Assembly (NCBI GenBank): GCA_038030265.1
Contig: CM075938.1
Coordinates: 58,087,189-58,151,188, forward strand
Length of the DNA stretch: 64,000 bases
DNA from: Corythucha ciliata
Lineage: Eukaryota > Arthropoda > Insecta > Hemiptera > Tingidae
Reading direction: 5' to 3'
A program made the position numbers and the translations under genes. Every line of letters begins with the position of its first letter. Positions within the stretch are counted from its first letter, which is position 1. Shown here piece by piece: positions 43,620 through 56,129 of this stretch. The notes beneath the pieces are model-generated. The model was not told the DNA's origin and searched no databases. It worked only from the letters and a program-made list of their open reading frames with translations.

Positions 43620-45289
43620 CATCCTTTAAATACAAACTTTTATATCAAAACATTCAGTGCATTCGGCATAAATTCACGGACATATCAGTGCTTAATGGTT
43701 ATTTAGACCTAGACATACTCTGTTTCACGGAGACGTGGCTCAAGCCCGATGAGGTATCTTGCTACAATCTAATTGGCTTCAAAACCGTCAGTTTTTACAG
43801 TAGGAGTAACAGCAGAGGAGGCGGTTGTATAATGTACGTGAGGGATACGGTAAAGTCCATACCGCTCCCGTCCGTTGAGAAAATGTGTGTTGAGAGGGAA
43901 TTCGAGGTTGCTTCTGTTTTTTTTGGCAGATCTGCGTATTATAGTTGTCTGCTTGTACCGCCCTCCAAATCCTTGCAGCGAGGCTGTAGCAACATTTTTC
44001 AAGCGTTTGGACGTGTTACTAACGGAGGTCACGAAGTCCAACTGCCATGTAGTTCTAGTGGCCGACTTCAACATAAACCTGCTTGACCCCTCTACAATTT
44101 TGTCTGACATGCTTGACTTTCTCGATTCCTTTGGACTGAATCTGACTCTACGGCAGGTGACGAGACCGGCCTCGGGTACTTGTATTGACAATGTCGCTTC
44201 ATCTCTTCCTAGTAGTTCCTGTTTCTCCCAAATCTGTCCTTTTCTTCATTCGGACCACCTTGGGATAATTTTCTCGTTCAGTCTTGCGCTGAGAGACGCA
44301 GCACCACCTATCTCGCTCTGTTTTCGGTCCCTTAGTGACTTGAACGTTTCGGAGTTTCGAGAAAGATTAAAGTCAATCAATTGGTTGGTCATGTATGGAC
44401 TCAATGACCCAGATGAGCAAGCAGTCTTCATTGTCCGCTTGTTGGCTTTGTAGCTTGGAGGAATGTTTTCCGGTTATTCGGAAAAAAAGAATCACTCCGG
44501 TGAAAAAGAAGAATCCCTGGTACGCTCATCCTCAATTCTGGCAAGACCCAGTGCCTGGAGGTGACATCAGCGTCGTCGGTGGCGCATTCTCCGCAGGAGC
44601 CGCTCAACTTCCTGGGATTCAAACTGGATAGCAGACTCAATTGGGAACACCACATTGACATGGTCTGCGGAAAGCTCTCTCGCAGTCTATTTTTGTTGCG
44701 GCGACTCAGGGGCTCTGTGTCGGAGGTTGCGCTGAGAAGTGTATATTTCGCACACTTTCACTGCCACCTTCTTTATGGGGTTCTGCTTTGGGGCGCTTCA
44801 TGTCGGGCTGGTCGCGCCTTTCAGCTTCAGAAGCGTGCTGTGAGGCTTCTTGCGGGTTTGAGGCCAAAAGGGACTCGTGTAGGGAGGCTATTTCACTGCT
44901 CTTGGGATACTCACCCTCACTTCTGCTTTTGCCCTCCAAGTTTTGAATTACGTGAAGTCTAACTCACAACTGTTCAAGTCACACTCGGATGTCCATGTCC
45001 ATTCGACGCGGAACGCCAACAAGCTTATAAAAGATAGGACCCGTTTGAGACTCACTAATAAGAGCTTTCACCAACTTGGGATTGATCTCTATAACATGCT
45101 GCCTGGATCAGTAGCGCAGCAGCCTCCGAAAGCATTCAACAGGAAGCTTAAAGGGCTGTTTCTTGCAAAGGCATGCTACTCCGTGAATGAGGTGAAGGAC
45201 GCTCTCTGCTCTTGGAAGACTCTGTCTTGTGACTTAAAATGTTGCCACTTGACGTTGTAATGCCCGTTTGGGTCTCTACAATAAATCAG

Positions 45290-45328
<39 letters not shown>

Positions 45329-45330
45329 TT
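43620..45330 (+). mobile_element. LINE with internal deletion (Jockey/CR1-like)
   Basis: A plus-strand non-LTR element. The endonuclease is nearly whole: YQNIQCIRHK and LCFTETWL in one frame; after a T-run frameshift near 43915-43925, VVCLYRPPN, VVLVADFNINLLD, GTCIDN and LHSDHLGI. Most of the RT core, including the YxDD motif, is deleted between about 44500 and 44590. The remaining thumb and C-terminus reads NFLGFKLDSRLNWEHHI, HLLYGVLLWG and LQKRAVRLLAGL, and after another frame change LRLTNKSFHQLGIDLYN. It ends in a (TTA)n tail at 45289-45328. Dead copy. No RNase H seen. Confidence 0.85.
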
Positions 45331-45747
45331 CGGCATCGACAGCTGTGGTCATTAGCCTTTTATGAGGTATGTATTTATTATAATTTATTATAGTTTATTC
45401 CATACCGATAAAGTTAATTTCTCTGTTCCAGCGTCTCCTGTACCTGTGCTTCTTTCATCAATTGATCATGACTAGATTGTTTCGTCAGCGTTTCTTATCC
45501 TTTCGAGTTTCTTTCATCGTCAATCACATTTGGATGTTTCAGCCATGTTCCGTTATCACAGTGAGTATTTCATATCACAGATTTTTAAACAACTAGAAAG
45601 AAAAAAAACAAAAAAAAAAACGCAATTTCCATATTAAATTGTAAAGGTTGATTCACTAGGGAGGAAAGACTAGGTAGGTGTGCTAAATCATGTGAAAGAG
45701 GTTGGCTTTCTTCAAAAAGTGTATTATATCGGATAGGAAATCATTTG
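45331..45747. other. LINE A 3' end and flank, unique to copy 1
   Basis: Contains the last residues of LINE A (stop at 45683-45685) and a minus-strand A-rich tail (plus-strand AAAGAAAAAAAACAAAAAAAA region reads as T-rich on the minus strand, near 45598-45620). It is absent from the second copy at 59074. No other gene. Confidence 0.45.
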
Positions 45748-48667
45748 ACGCGAGGAGCGTTGTTAGATTCGCGTCACGGGGGAAAGCACTTGATCTCCTT
45801 TCGTCAATATAGCGTGGACATTCAATAAGTACGTGCTCAAAGGTGGCCACGGTGCCGCAGAACTCACACGTCTGTCTATTCTGACGGGTGAAGTAGTGAC
45901 TCATTGTGCATCGAGCGTGGCCCGTTCGAAGGCGTAGTATAACTACGGCGTCTTTTCGGGACAGTTGCACTGGTGTTGAGTATTTCTTGGGGGCAGGATT
46001 CAAGGTTCGAAGTTGTGAGCTGCTCCCTTTCCACAGCTCCACCCAGTCATCCCAAATCACTCGCCTTACTCGCACTTTTTCATCGTCCGCTCTAGTAGGG
46101 ATCAAGATGTTGCAGGGACATGAATGTGCGGCTGCCTTTGCCAGCAGGTCGACACATGTATTCCCAGGTATACCGACATGGCTGGGCACCCTTAGGAACA
46201 CAACTGTTTTACCTGTGAGGTTAAGCTGACACAGTTTCTGGTGAATGTAGGTTACAGCGGGGTCTTCATTGAATTTATCTCCAATAGCAGCTAGCGTACT
46301 GTACGAGTCTACTAGCACAAGGTAAGACGAGGAACTGCGGGTCATGCAGCAATCCAAAGCTAAGGATATCCCATACAGCTCAGCAGAGTAAATTGAAAAA
46401 TGTGGTGGAAGAGGGCAAATAAATGTTCCCCCCGATGGGACGTAATATGCACATCCCACCCCAGAAGCCACTTTCGAGCCATCTGTGTAGATGTGTGTAA
46501 ACCCTTAATATTTCAGTAAAAGTTTATTGAATTGAGCAAGGCACACTTGCGTTGGCACTTGTGTCTTCGAATACTTGAGAAGAGAGGCATCAATGTTGAA
46601 CCTTAGATATAACCAAGGGTAAGGTATAAGGGGGGGGGGGTATAAGGTTTGATAGGCATTATAGGATTAAGAGCAGTATCAAATCCTAATAGTGCTTCTT
46701 CCAGTCTTACTGAAAGGGGCCGAAAACGACTAGGGAGGTTGCGGTATTCGGCAATGCTGGCTGCACTGAATAATGTCGAGTGAAACACATGGTCTCGTTT
46801 TGACTGTACTCTAATTGCATAGTTTAAGATAATTTCTTGGAAACGATATTTCAGAGGTAGGCAGTTTGACAGGACATAGAGATTATCACAAGGAGTGGTT
46901 CGGTAAGCTCCAAGTGCAATGCGGAGGCCTGTTTGATAAGTCCGTTCTAGTGGCAGTAGCCAGCTTTTCCGAGCTGAGCCATAAGCTTGTATACCATATT
47001 CCATTTTTGACCTAACTAGGGAATTGAGGATTTTAAGGAGAGTAGCAGAGTCTGAGCCCCATTCATGGCTGGCTAACATTCTTAAGAGATTCAGGGATTT
47101 GGAGCATTTAACATTTACCTGATGGATATGCTCCTTCCAGCGTAGCTGCTTGTCCAGAACGAGTCCCAGAAATTTATGGTAATCTTTGTATTGAATACTG
47201 GCACCTTGCAGCGTCAGGGATGGGGGATCGTGCTGTGATCTCAGTCGGCAGAAGTGGACTGCGCACGTTTTGTCACTCGAGAAACGCAGGCCGATTCGCT
47301 CAGCATTTTCCACAAGCCTGTCCACGGCATCCTGTAAATTCGTGTCTTGTGTTCTCGCAGGGTGCGTTGCATAAAGCATCAAGTCATCGGCGTAAATTGA
47401 CGCCCTCGTACTTGGAGGGAGGCCGTTTGTAATCCCATTGGTGCCTATTAGAAAGAGGGTGACACTCAGAACCGATCCCTGTGGGATGCCGTTAGCTTGT
47501 TTTCGGGGCAATGACTGTGCCGTTCCGATTCTTACTGAGAATAGTCTGTCGGTTAGGAAATTACCCAGGATAAGGGCCATGTTTCCCTTTATATCCCACT
47601 GAAACAATAGCTCCATTATGGCTACCCGACTTATCTTATCAAAGGCACTCTTCACATCGAAGAAGATCGCGGTCACATGCTCTCTATTCAAAAAAGCGTT
47701 TTGTATTATGTTTTCCACCATTAGGATTTGATCCACGGTGGAATAGCCTCGACGGAAAGCAGTCTGACAAGGGTTAATAAGTTGTCGGTGTTCTAAAATT
47801 GTCATTAACCTGTAATTTATAATTTTTTCAAAAAGTTTACCGAGGCAACATGTCAGGGATATTGGGCGGTAGCTATTAGCTTCGAGAGGATTTTTTCCCG
47901 GCTTAAGGACAGGGACAATGTGCGCGAGTTTCCATGCCTTTGGGTAATAACTTTTTTCCCATAGAGAGTTGTACAGATCTAGTAGCTGAGTTTTGCCACT
48001 TTTAGGCATGCGTTTTATTAGCTCATTGGGCACATCATCTGGCCCAGCAGCTTTATTGATGGGAAGTAGGTTAATGAAGTGGTCCAATTCATCAAACGTG
48101 AAAGGGACATTATACTCCTCTGTTTCGGGTTGCGCTGGTGCTGTAATGGACGATACTTGTACCTGGACCAGTGGAAGTGGTAGGACAGCGGGGGCGCAGG
48201 ATGTAACGCGCTCAAGGTTTTTCCGCCAGACAGTTTCATACATCGGAAGGGTTTCGCACTACATCTCCGGTTGATGTGATTACCGAAACTGGGTGGGCAG
48301 GGGCCACATTTCCTTTCAGCGACCTAACTCTCCGCCAGATTTCTTTGCTGGAAGTCGAAGAATTAATATCTGAAACATAGGCCGACCACGATTCTCTCTT
48401 TGCTTCTTGTTTTAGCCTCCGCTCATGTGCTCTGAGGCGTTTGAAGCTGATCAGATTTTCCTGGGTGGGACATCTTTTATATTTATTGAACGCAGACTTC
48501 TTGCTCCGGTCGGCTCGCCGAATCTCCTCGTTCCACCAAGGAACCGTTGGCTGGGATCTAGTTTTCTCTTTACGTGGAATAGACCGGGTTGCAGCAGCAA
48601 TTATTGCTTCTGTGTAGTTTTTAACATCCTCATTCGGGTTGTCACTTATCGGTGGGAGAGCTAGCAC
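45683..48667 (-). pseudogene. LINE A copy 1: RT, RNase H, CCHC
   Basis: 5'-truncated RNase H-bearing LINE. Pieces: linker (48236-48667, PTVPWWNEEIRRADRSKKSA), RT (46603-48243: KAAGPDDVPNELIK, ANSYRPISLTCCLGK, FFDVKSAFDK, NGIPQGSVLSV and intact catalytic YADD), then RNase H (45683-46500: YTDGSKVASGVG, YSAELYGISLAL, LVDSYSTLAAI, VPSHVGIPGN) and a C-terminal CEFCGTVATFEHVLIEC motif. Breaks: one extra T near 48224 shifts the linker against RT, and stops lie between RT and RNase H near 46490-46600. The Trp expected before VPSH is Arg here. Confidence 0.88.
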
Positions 48668-49449
48668 TTGGCCTCAGCGCGATTGAATTGCCAGCTGGGG
48701 GGGGGGGGGGGTAGCTGGGACGGTCGGTCAGACTGTGCCTCAGTCTTTGTGGCGAGTATGGGGAAATGATCCGAATGGTGAAGCTCCTCGAGAACACACC
48801 AATCAAACGATATTATTATTATTATTATTATTATAATTTTTTTTTTTGGTAGGGCGTCAACGACATGGTTATTAGCCCTGTACTATCCTGTACCATTCCA
48901 GCATTTCTGTATTTTCCTCTGCTCAGGTGCTCCGGCTACAATAGGTGGTAAGTAAAATAATTTCAAATAAAGTCTATTAGATTAATTGTTTTTAAAAAGT
49001 TCAGCAAGGGTTCTAGATTATCCATTTTAATTCTTCTGTTCTCAGGCAACCCGCACTGCATACGAATATTTCTCAGTGCGCAACACTGGTTCAATATATG
49101 GTCTACTGTGAGTCCTTCTCCACACATCGGACATTTTGGAGGTCGTCGTCCTCCTAACAAAAGGTAGGTGTGTGTCACTCTAGAGTGCCCTGTTGCTAAC
49201 CTGGTCCGTAGTACGGAGTCTTTCCTTGGGGTACTTAACCATTCTGCCATTTTGCTTGCATTTTGCTTTGATGATTTCAGTTTTTCGGTCCACTCCTTGC
49301 CACTCTTCCTCCCATTTCAACCATATATCACTCTTAACCTCTTCATAAGTTTTATAAGAATTATCGATTTGCAGAGTGACTCGCCTTTTTAGCATAATGT
49401 CTTTTACTCTGATTCTAAATGGCCTGGGCCGGCACCTTTGTGCCTCATA

Positions 49450-49504
<55 letters not shown>

Positions 49505-49692
49505 GGCCAGTCAATTTAAACATCAAATATCGCAAATATGCATGTAATTGTTTTTTCTTTTGCACATTGTTAGGGCCAATGAAAGTAGTTTATACTCAAG
49601 TTTGAAACCTTCAAAACCTCGTGCTCAACTCGTGGCACTCGAAAAACCACGAAATTCCATCAATTTTTTAGGTTGTTAAACAAAAATAGCAG
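45748..49692. repeat. Composite LINE segment, duplication copy 1
   Basis: About 3.9 kb almost identical to 59074-62989 in the same orientation. It joins, from high to low coordinate, an intergenic piece (49500-49692), a (TTA)n tract, the 3' tail of LINE B, its own 3' UTR and tail, a G-run spacer (48668-48815) and LINE A. Because unrelated fragments and their junctions are shared, the two copies arose by duplication of a segment, not by two independent retrotranspositions. Confidence 0.85.
48820..49440 (-). mobile_element. LINE B 3' fragment, copy 1
   Basis: Encodes the C-terminus of a different LINE ORF2: RTRLATGHSRVTHTYLLLGG and the motif CPMCGEGLTVDHILNQC, ending at a stop at 48963. A 3' UTR of about 115 bases follows, then an (AAT)n-type tail seen as (TTA)n at 48810-48835. 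A one-base difference near 49310 splits the frame, which is open in copy 2. Confidence 0.8.
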
Positions 49693-51322
49693 AAGAAAGT
49701 GTTTTTCGAGCATGACCACAGTATACATTGTTGAAGCCAACTAAATTTGCTACAATTTAAGCCCAGTCCGAGCGTCCTACGTTTGTTATTTTCGGAGATA
49801 AAGCCAATAAAGAAATACGTAATATCGCCAAAAAGCGAGATTTTATTGATAGGGTTATTTTCCAAGACCCGTAGCACTCAAACATAATGGTCCTACAGAA
49901 TATCCACGCGAGAATAAATCTTAGCCAGCAGCTCAATTTCAATCTGACGCTATTGCCTAAAATTTATTTTCGCGTGGATATTCTTCAAATGGAAAAATCC
50001 ATTGTTGTAACAAGAAATGAGGCAATTTGGCCCATTTTGAGTGCCTAACAGAAGATACGAAAGCTATTTCAAGAATTTTTTTTCAGCTTATTCCACTTGT
50101 ATTTGTCTTTTCTCATAGATTAGCACATGAAAAGTGAATTAAGCTGAAAAAAAAAGTTTTAGGGATGGCTCTTGATCTTCTTGTAGGCACTCAAAATGGG
50201 CCTAATTGCCTCATTTTTTGGTATAACAATGGATTTTTATCAAAAAATTGCGAAGGACAGGAGTAAAATAAGCATGAAGTATTAAACTAAGTTACTTCAG
50301 ACAGTTTTAGAGGAATTTGCCAGGCGCTGGGAGGGGACATCCTAATTTACTGACAACCAGGGAATCGACCCGGCAACCCGCATAACTTCAAATGGTTGTT
50401 AATTCCTCTTGACCCTGAACACTACATAGCAAAAGCTATATAAAGCGATCGAAGAAAAACGCGAATGGGTACTTGTTGTTGCTTTTTTTGTGGTCTTCAA
50501 GCTAAGCGTCAAGGTCAATACAGACTATTCGGACTTGACGCGGGAACACGCTGTCCCACATGTGATGTAAAAGTCCAACATAGGCTTTTGTATGTGAACG
50601 TTCACATTGCTGGGACACGCATCATCCCAAGTGTTCCCACGTCAGACGTCATGTCAGAGCAATGTTAACACAAACAAACAAAAGCCTGTTATGGGTCATA
50701 CTCACCCAAGCGATGATATTGGGTGGCGGTGGGTGAGTTGTGGCGAGCGGCTTGGCTCAGGCGGGCGAAGCCTACCTAAATTATATTATATCGAATGAAA
50801 TCCGGAGTGCGTGAGAACCCACATCGCGACGCGTTTCGGCAGCGAAGAAGTGGGGGGAAGAAAGGGCGTAAAACCGAGCCCATATAAATCGACCTTCGCG
50901 TAAAATTAATTAATAAATTACCAAAAACAATGCAAAGAAGAAAGAATCTTAAATTTAACACAATGGTTTCAGAGATATTTATGCGAATCGAACAAAGGGG
51001 CCTTCAAATCCAAATTCAAGCCAACACCCGACGTGGAATCTTCAGGAATTTTTTAGAAAATGGAAGGAGGTGTATCTGAAAGATATCTAACCAAACATTT
51101 ACCATTTTTTCCAGCATCAGGCTCCAGCCAATTTTCCGTCAGTGGCAGGAAATGGTCAATTTTTTACGGGTCATATCTCGTGAGCATCTTTCAGACCAGT
51201 AAGTTCCAGTTGATTGGTTATTATCTGCTCGTTTCCACACCACCCCTGAGGTAGAGCGAATGGTGCGTTTTTTTAAAATGTGGTTTCCCCTGTAGGCCTA
51301 ATCCACTGACGTCTTGGTGAGT
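49693..51322. other. No gene; several inverted repeats
   Basis: Two palindromes are clear. At 49897-49985, GAATATCCACGCGAGAATAA pairs with TTATTTTCGCGTGGATATTC. At about 49988-50250, AAAAATCCATTGTTGTAACA, ATGAGGCAATT and CCCATTTTGAGTGCCTA pair with their complements. A weaker inverted repeat around GGGAACAC / GTGTTCCC lies at 50541-50638. The rest, to the MULE gene, shows no coding frame. Confidence 0.6.
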
Positions 51323-53266
51323 TCAAGTACCGCGTTTGCTAAGTGATGCTGTAGCTTCACTAAGCCATTTGACGGTGTCATTTTTGTCGTGAATTGATAT
51401 TTTATGGATGAATTTATAGCGTCTGTCTTCTTTTTCTCTTTTGAGGTTTTTTTGAATTTTATAAGCCTTTGGAGCTGGAATATTTTTCAGTTCCATATAC
51501 TCCATTAGATTTGTGAGGACTTCGCCTCGGTAAATGTCGAATGAATTTGACAGGTGATATTGTATCACGTTGGTTGAACCAGACAATAGTATTTCTGCAA
51601 ACATTATGCAGTACATGCCGCAGTCATAGCTATTCGGCTGCCGAGGAATGTCGGTTGGCGTCACTAGTGTCCATCCTTCAATGTCGAATGGCAGTGCCAA
51701 GTGTTTATGGTACGTTTCGTACAAGTTCAATAATGTCATCACTGAAGTGGATTTCCCTCCAAGACTGTCCAAGTGAATGGCAATTTTTTGGGTGTGAAAC
51801 ACTATCAATAAGGTACAGTGGTTGAGGCGAATGATTGGAAATATGGCTATGTCGTAAGTTGAGGGAAATCGGTATGCCAGCAATGAGGTAAGAGCCACTT
51901 CCGTATTATTTTCCAACGCAGAGGACATTACATAACTTTCGACTGGAAATATGGTGGCATTCTTATTGCAAGATTTGTATTTATGGCACAAAACTGCTAA
52001 ATAAGTGTCCATGACGGAGTCGTTGATGTACATGTTGGTCTCAACTCTTGACGGCGACAAACATTGAAGACTATTTTTGCATATGGCCCTTCCAAAAATA
52101 TAAAACGATTTATTCTTGTTGAAGTTCCAGTCAAATGTATTATTACTCAATTTCAGGGTAGGTTTTTTGTCTCGTTTTTGGGTCGTCATCAATTCGTTTG
52201 GTTGCTCTTCTGGACCAAAGTTTTCATTATCGGTGTCACTGTTATGGGCAACGAAACTCTTCGGTGTCGAAAATGCGTTCGCACAGGAAAGCGATAACAT
52301 TTCTGAGTCGTTGGTACACTCAAGTGTGGAGACAAATCTTTTCTTGTTCAAAACTTTGCCAGGACCAACTGACGGTACGAGAAGAGAAATATTCGCGTCT
52401 GGGCTTAGAGCTGAGATCGGTGCATCATCAGCGGCTTCGACAACTTTAAGTTTTGATGGACCTCCTTTGCGGCCCGATTTGAAGCCTTTCCTTTTTTTAT
52501 GAATGGTTGACAGCTTCAAATGTTTCTGCTGCTGCTCGTCTATTCCAACAGATAACTTCGCAGCGGTGATATGGTGGCAAGCTTTTTTTGCGCTGCACGT
52601 GCATGATTCCTTCGGGAAAAGGGCAACAACGTACTTCATTGTCGTTTTACTCAAACCTGTGACGATAAACACTTTTTCCGTCGGCACGTGGCAAACTTTG
52701 CCCTGAGCCAACAACATTTTGGCGACGCTGTAGTTGGTGAAAGGCCTTTCTTCATTTTCTAGCGGAGCTAACTTTAATGGAAAATCTTTATAAAAGAAGT
52801 ACGGAATGTCATCCAAGGGAATGTGCGTTTGCGGGAAATGAGCTTCCTCTGGGCTTATCGAAAAATGGTCTTCAAACTCCGTTTTCAGACTGTAATTTCC
52901 CAAGTTGCACAACCCTCGAACGACTTCTTTTTGATAGAATATATCCAGATTGAAAATTGAAAGTACGAGGATTTGGGCTGGAACTTCTTTTCTTTTGAGA
53001 AACCTTTTGAGAACGGCGTTGAAACTTTCAGAGTCATTGTTAGTAATGCCACTGCCTTCTTTATAAACGCCGAGATCTTGTAGAACCCATTTGCTGCTTG
53101 CTTGAACGTCAGAGGCGAGATGTTGGTCAAAGTAATCTTTGAAACGAGAACTCCAATGTTGTGACATCTTATCATATTTGCTATTGAAATCCTCTGAGCT
53201 GTCACTATCGAGGAGATCCCAAACATGTGCAGAGTAGGTCTTCTCCAAGGCTACTAGAACTAACAA
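51323..53266 (-). CDS. SWIM and Ulp1-like protease part of the MULE gene
   Basis: An intact 647-residue frame. Order: end of the MULE catalytic domain (about 8-130), a linker, a SWIM zinc finger of CxC..CxH form (Cys222, Cys224, Cys230, His232), a basic hinge (KKRKGFKSGRKGGPSKLK, 257-274) that could be a nuclear signal, an acidic and polar linker (about 275-385), and a Ulp1/SENP-type cysteine protease (about 400-590). The His-Asp spacing of 17 residues and the Gln six residues before Cys fit clan CE proteases. The usual Trp after the His is replaced (NHCTLL). Loss of the upstream part means it could only be translated alone, from the ATG supplied by the inserted terminal repeat or from an internal Met. 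Confidence 0.82.
   Translation of the reverse strand: MLVLVALEKTYSAHVWDLLDSDSSEDFNSKYDKMSQHWSSRFKDYFDQHLASDVQASSKWVLQDLGVYKEGSGITNNDSESFNAVLKRFLKRKEVPAQILVLSIFNLDIFYQKEVVRGLCNLGNYSLKTEFEDHFSISPEEAHFPQTHIPLDDIPYFFYKDFPLKLAPLENEERPFTNYSVAKMLLAQGKVCHVPTEKVFIVTGLSKTTMKYVVALFPKESCTCSAKKACHHITAAKLSVGIDEQQQKHLKLSTIHKKRKGFKSGRKGGPSKLKVVEAADDAPISALSPDANISLLVPSVGPGKVLNKKRFVSTLECTNDSEMLSLSCANAFSTPKSFVAHNSDTDNENFGPEEQPNELMTTQKRDKKPTLKLSNNTFDWNFNKNKSFYIFGRAICKNSLQCLSPSRVETNMYINDSVMDTYLAVLCHKYKSCNKNATIFPVESYVMSSALENNTEVALTSLLAYRFPSTYDIAIFPIIRLNHCTLLIVFHTQKIAIHLDSLGGKSTSVMTLLNLYETYHKHLALPFDIEGWTLVTPTDIPRQPNSYDCGMYCIMFAEILLSGSTNVIQYHLSNSFDIYRGEVLTNLMEYMELKNIPAPKAYKIQKNLKREKEDRRYKFIHKISIHDKNDTVKWLSEATASLSKRGT
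53237..53245. repeat. 9 bp target duplication, left
   Basis: GGTCTTCTC here and at 57096-57104, directly outside the 34 bp terminal repeats of the 3850 bp element. Confidence 0.93.
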
Positions 53267-53553
53267 GGTTGGCCATTACAATGTAAACAAGACGAAAAAG
53301 TTGCCTCAGTGTTTTGATTGGTCGAGACCGATTGTGACGTAGAAATATGCTCCTCTTCCCGCCCCATTGTTTATAGTCTATAGTATTTATGTAGAATTCG
53401 TGTTTTTTGAAAGCCCAAACTATTGTTTTATTTAATTCAACCAGAATTTCGGGCTTCGTACCTTCACAATGGTATCTTCAGGTGGCAATATTCTTGTATA
53501 GAAAGATATTTCGGACCAAGAAAACTTCCCATTTCCTTCGCAGCCCTCCTAGC

Positions 53554-54266
53554 CAGGGCTGCCAGGTGTGGGGATTTTTCCCCAATGTGGGGATTTTTGT
53601 ACACCTTTGGGGAAATGGGGAATCCGACGTTGAAGTGGGGATTTTTAGAGTAATGAGGAAGTTTCACATTTTCAAAAAAAAAAAAATTATTTTCGATAGA
53701 TAATAGAGAGGATGGGTGGATCAATCCTTCCATGTAAATAAATAAAATATTGGAAACCTTCGGAAATATATTTTTTAATTAACAAAATTAGCGTATTTGA
53801 AAACCCGCCAAATCGAACATTTTCGGTCGCTCACGCGGTCCTTTTCTTGCCTCTAAATTGCTCATTTGTTAATCATCCATTCGTTTCTAATTCGAGAGAA
53901 AACATGCTAGCTGGCGTTATGACGGGGGAGTTCCTAAAATCAGCAGATGAGTAAAAATGTCCACCGTGATTGAGCCTCCTTCACATTTATCATGTTTGTG
54001 TTAGTTTTGTAACCTAATCCATCGATGAATTTAGGAACACGCCCGACCTAAAACTTCTGAAATGTTTTATAGCTTGGAATGTATGTCCCTGTTGCCTATT
54101 TCGTTTGCAAAATAAATTGGTTTGTTGGTTTTTTTTCGAGTTTTGACTTTTGAGCCTTCAATGGCATGAATTGGCGACAGCCGTGGGGGGGGGGCTGTGT
54201 GGGGAAATTAGTGGCTCAGTGGGGAAAAAAGTGGGGAAGACCTCTTCGGGGGACCTGGCAGCCCTG
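53554..54266. mobile_element. hAT-type element, 713 bp, nested
   Basis: Ends CAGGGCTGCCAGGT and ACCTGGCAGCCCTG, flanked by CTCCTAGC at 53546-53553 and 54267-54274. The 8 bp duplication and CAGGG tip are typical of hAT. Repeated GTGGGGAAA/GTGGGGATTTTT motifs lie inside both ends. No transposase remains. Confidence 0.9.
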
Positions 54267-54300
54267 CTCCTAGCCCCGGCGTTTCTTCTCATTTTAATAA

Positions 54301-54510
54301 TGAGGAAGTCTCACATTTATCGAAAATATTTTTTTTCGATGAGGTATACCAGCCCTTCTATGTAAATGAAAAAAATTAAACCCTTTAGAAATTTTTTTCT
54401 TATTTAAAGTTGGCATATTTTCAATCCCGCCAAATCGAACATTTTCCGCAACGTAACATACGCTGCATTCTCTGCCCTTTTCATACCTCTAAATGGCTAA
54501 TTGATTTATC
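54301..54510. repeat. Diverged copy of 53656-53880
   Basis: Direct repeat about 645 bp downstream, sharing GAGGAAGT(T/C)TCACATTT, CCCGCCAAATCGAACATTTT and CATACCTCTAAATGGCTAA-like sequence. The first copy lies inside the hAT element and this one just outside it, so the hAT captured or landed beside related sequence. Confidence 0.65.
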
Positions 54511-54869
54511 CTTTATTATTTTATTATTCAAGGGCTCAAGTAGAAACACAACAAACCGCTCCCCACTTTTTTCGGAAGGCGTTTCATGACGAAAACATGC
54601 TTAGCTGGCGTGTTTGAAAATACCTAAAACTTGGTTATTTTACAACTGATCCCGATTTATGTTCTATTTTAGCATAAATAATTACCTTAGAAAATAGAGT
54701 TATAAATAAGTTCTGACCCATGAATCTTCCTAACTTCGATGTTTTTCGCATCATCCCCACGAAAACCAAGAAAAAAATCATATTTCTTGGGCCCGGTCTC
54801 GCTTATTGGACGCTTACAAGTATTTTCAACCAAAGATTCTCCAACGATTGTAGAAAATTCGTGTTTAAA

Positions 54870-55394
54870 TAGTGATGGGTTTACACCGGGAAAATAAAAT
54901 TTCGGGTTTTTTCCCTGGGAAAAAACCGGAAAAAAACCCAATTTGGGAAAATACTGGGTTTTTATCCGTTTTTCACTGAATGTTGCAACAGACTCAGCAA
55001 ATGAATAATAAACAAACGACTATAGGTATTTATTGCACCCATAGAATCATACGAACTCTCTGTTTGCACAAAAATGGTTAAAATTCTAACCGTTACGGGA
55101 GACAAAGCTGAAGCCGAGCCTTGCCACCAAATATCCATTAATTTTTCTATTGGAATTCATCGCCAGAGGTTTCCTCGTTTGATGACGATGATGATGGTTC
55201 AGATGCCGTTGCATCAGTTTCGTTGGACCTTTGGAAAATGAATTGTGAATTTGCCTGCCGAACCTGTTTTCGGTATCCCAGCGTCCAAGAAGGTTAGAGG
55301 AGTCACTGCTTTCTGTTTTTGCTTCTTCGAAGATTTTGAATTTTCCAATTGTGGGACAGATAGGTCAGTTTTCCGGCTTGATCAGTCGTTAAAC

Positions 55395-55434
<40 letters not shown>

Positions 55435-56121
55435 CATTCAAGAAAACGTGCTAAAGGATCTTTCTGTCGCAGCTGATAAAATTCTAACCGCAACGGAAGA
55501 CAAAGTTGAAGTCGAACAAAGTCCTTGCCACCAAACACTTGGCGTGACCGCCGAGGAACTTTCCCACAAAAATGTCTTCCCCCAGAGTCCATCCTTGGAA
55601 CGATAGTTGGCCAAATCCACCATCGCTTTGTCGACATTAATCTTCATCTGTGTGGCAACCTTATGAATTTTTAATGCCTTCTATTTGCTCGTCTTGCTCA
55701 CCAGCGTCCCCTATGATGATGGGCCCAGGAGTGTCGCAGCGTAATGAATACTACTTTTAACGCTGGAGTCCATTCTGTCTTTCAGTTTTCGTAGAATCAG
55801 GGACTGTTCATTCTTAAAAAGTGACGATCGAGGTAAATTTTCAGTGAGCTTTAGCTCAATGTGGCGTAATGCGAGATGAATTATATCTATGGAGCAATTA
55901 GAGACTTCTCAGAGTTGAGGGAAAGTTTACAAGAGGCTGCGCGAGGAAAAAAACTCACGCTTCGAGGCTGAATTCTCTAATTTCTGCAGTGATAAGTTCT
56001 ATTCAAATTGAACTAATAAAAACCCAATTCGGGTGGGAAAATACTTTCTTGGGAAAAAACCGGGTTTTTTCCCAAAAAACGGGAATATTCCCAATGGGTT
56101 TTTTCCCTTGACCCATCACTA
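54870..56121 (-). mobile_element. hAT element, 1252 bp, nested and decayed
   Basis: Ends TAGTGATGGGT and ACCCATCACTA, flanked by TGTTTAAA at 54862-54869 and 56122-56129. Runs of CCCGGTTTTTTCCC-like sequence form the subterminal regions on both sides. It carries a transposase remnant (55438-55647, minus strand) and a T-run of about 30 bases at 55399-55428. Confidence 0.9.
55438..55647 (-). pseudogene. hAT transposase C-terminal (hATC) remnant
   Basis: About 69 residues with GLWGKTFLWES, VWWQGLC and LSSVAVRILSAATERSFSTF, the conserved hydrophobic dimerisation motif at the hAT C-terminus. Only this fragment is legible. It lies inside a TIR element with an 8 bp duplication, confirming the superfamily. 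Confidence 0.78.
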
Positions 56122-56129
56122 TGTTTAAA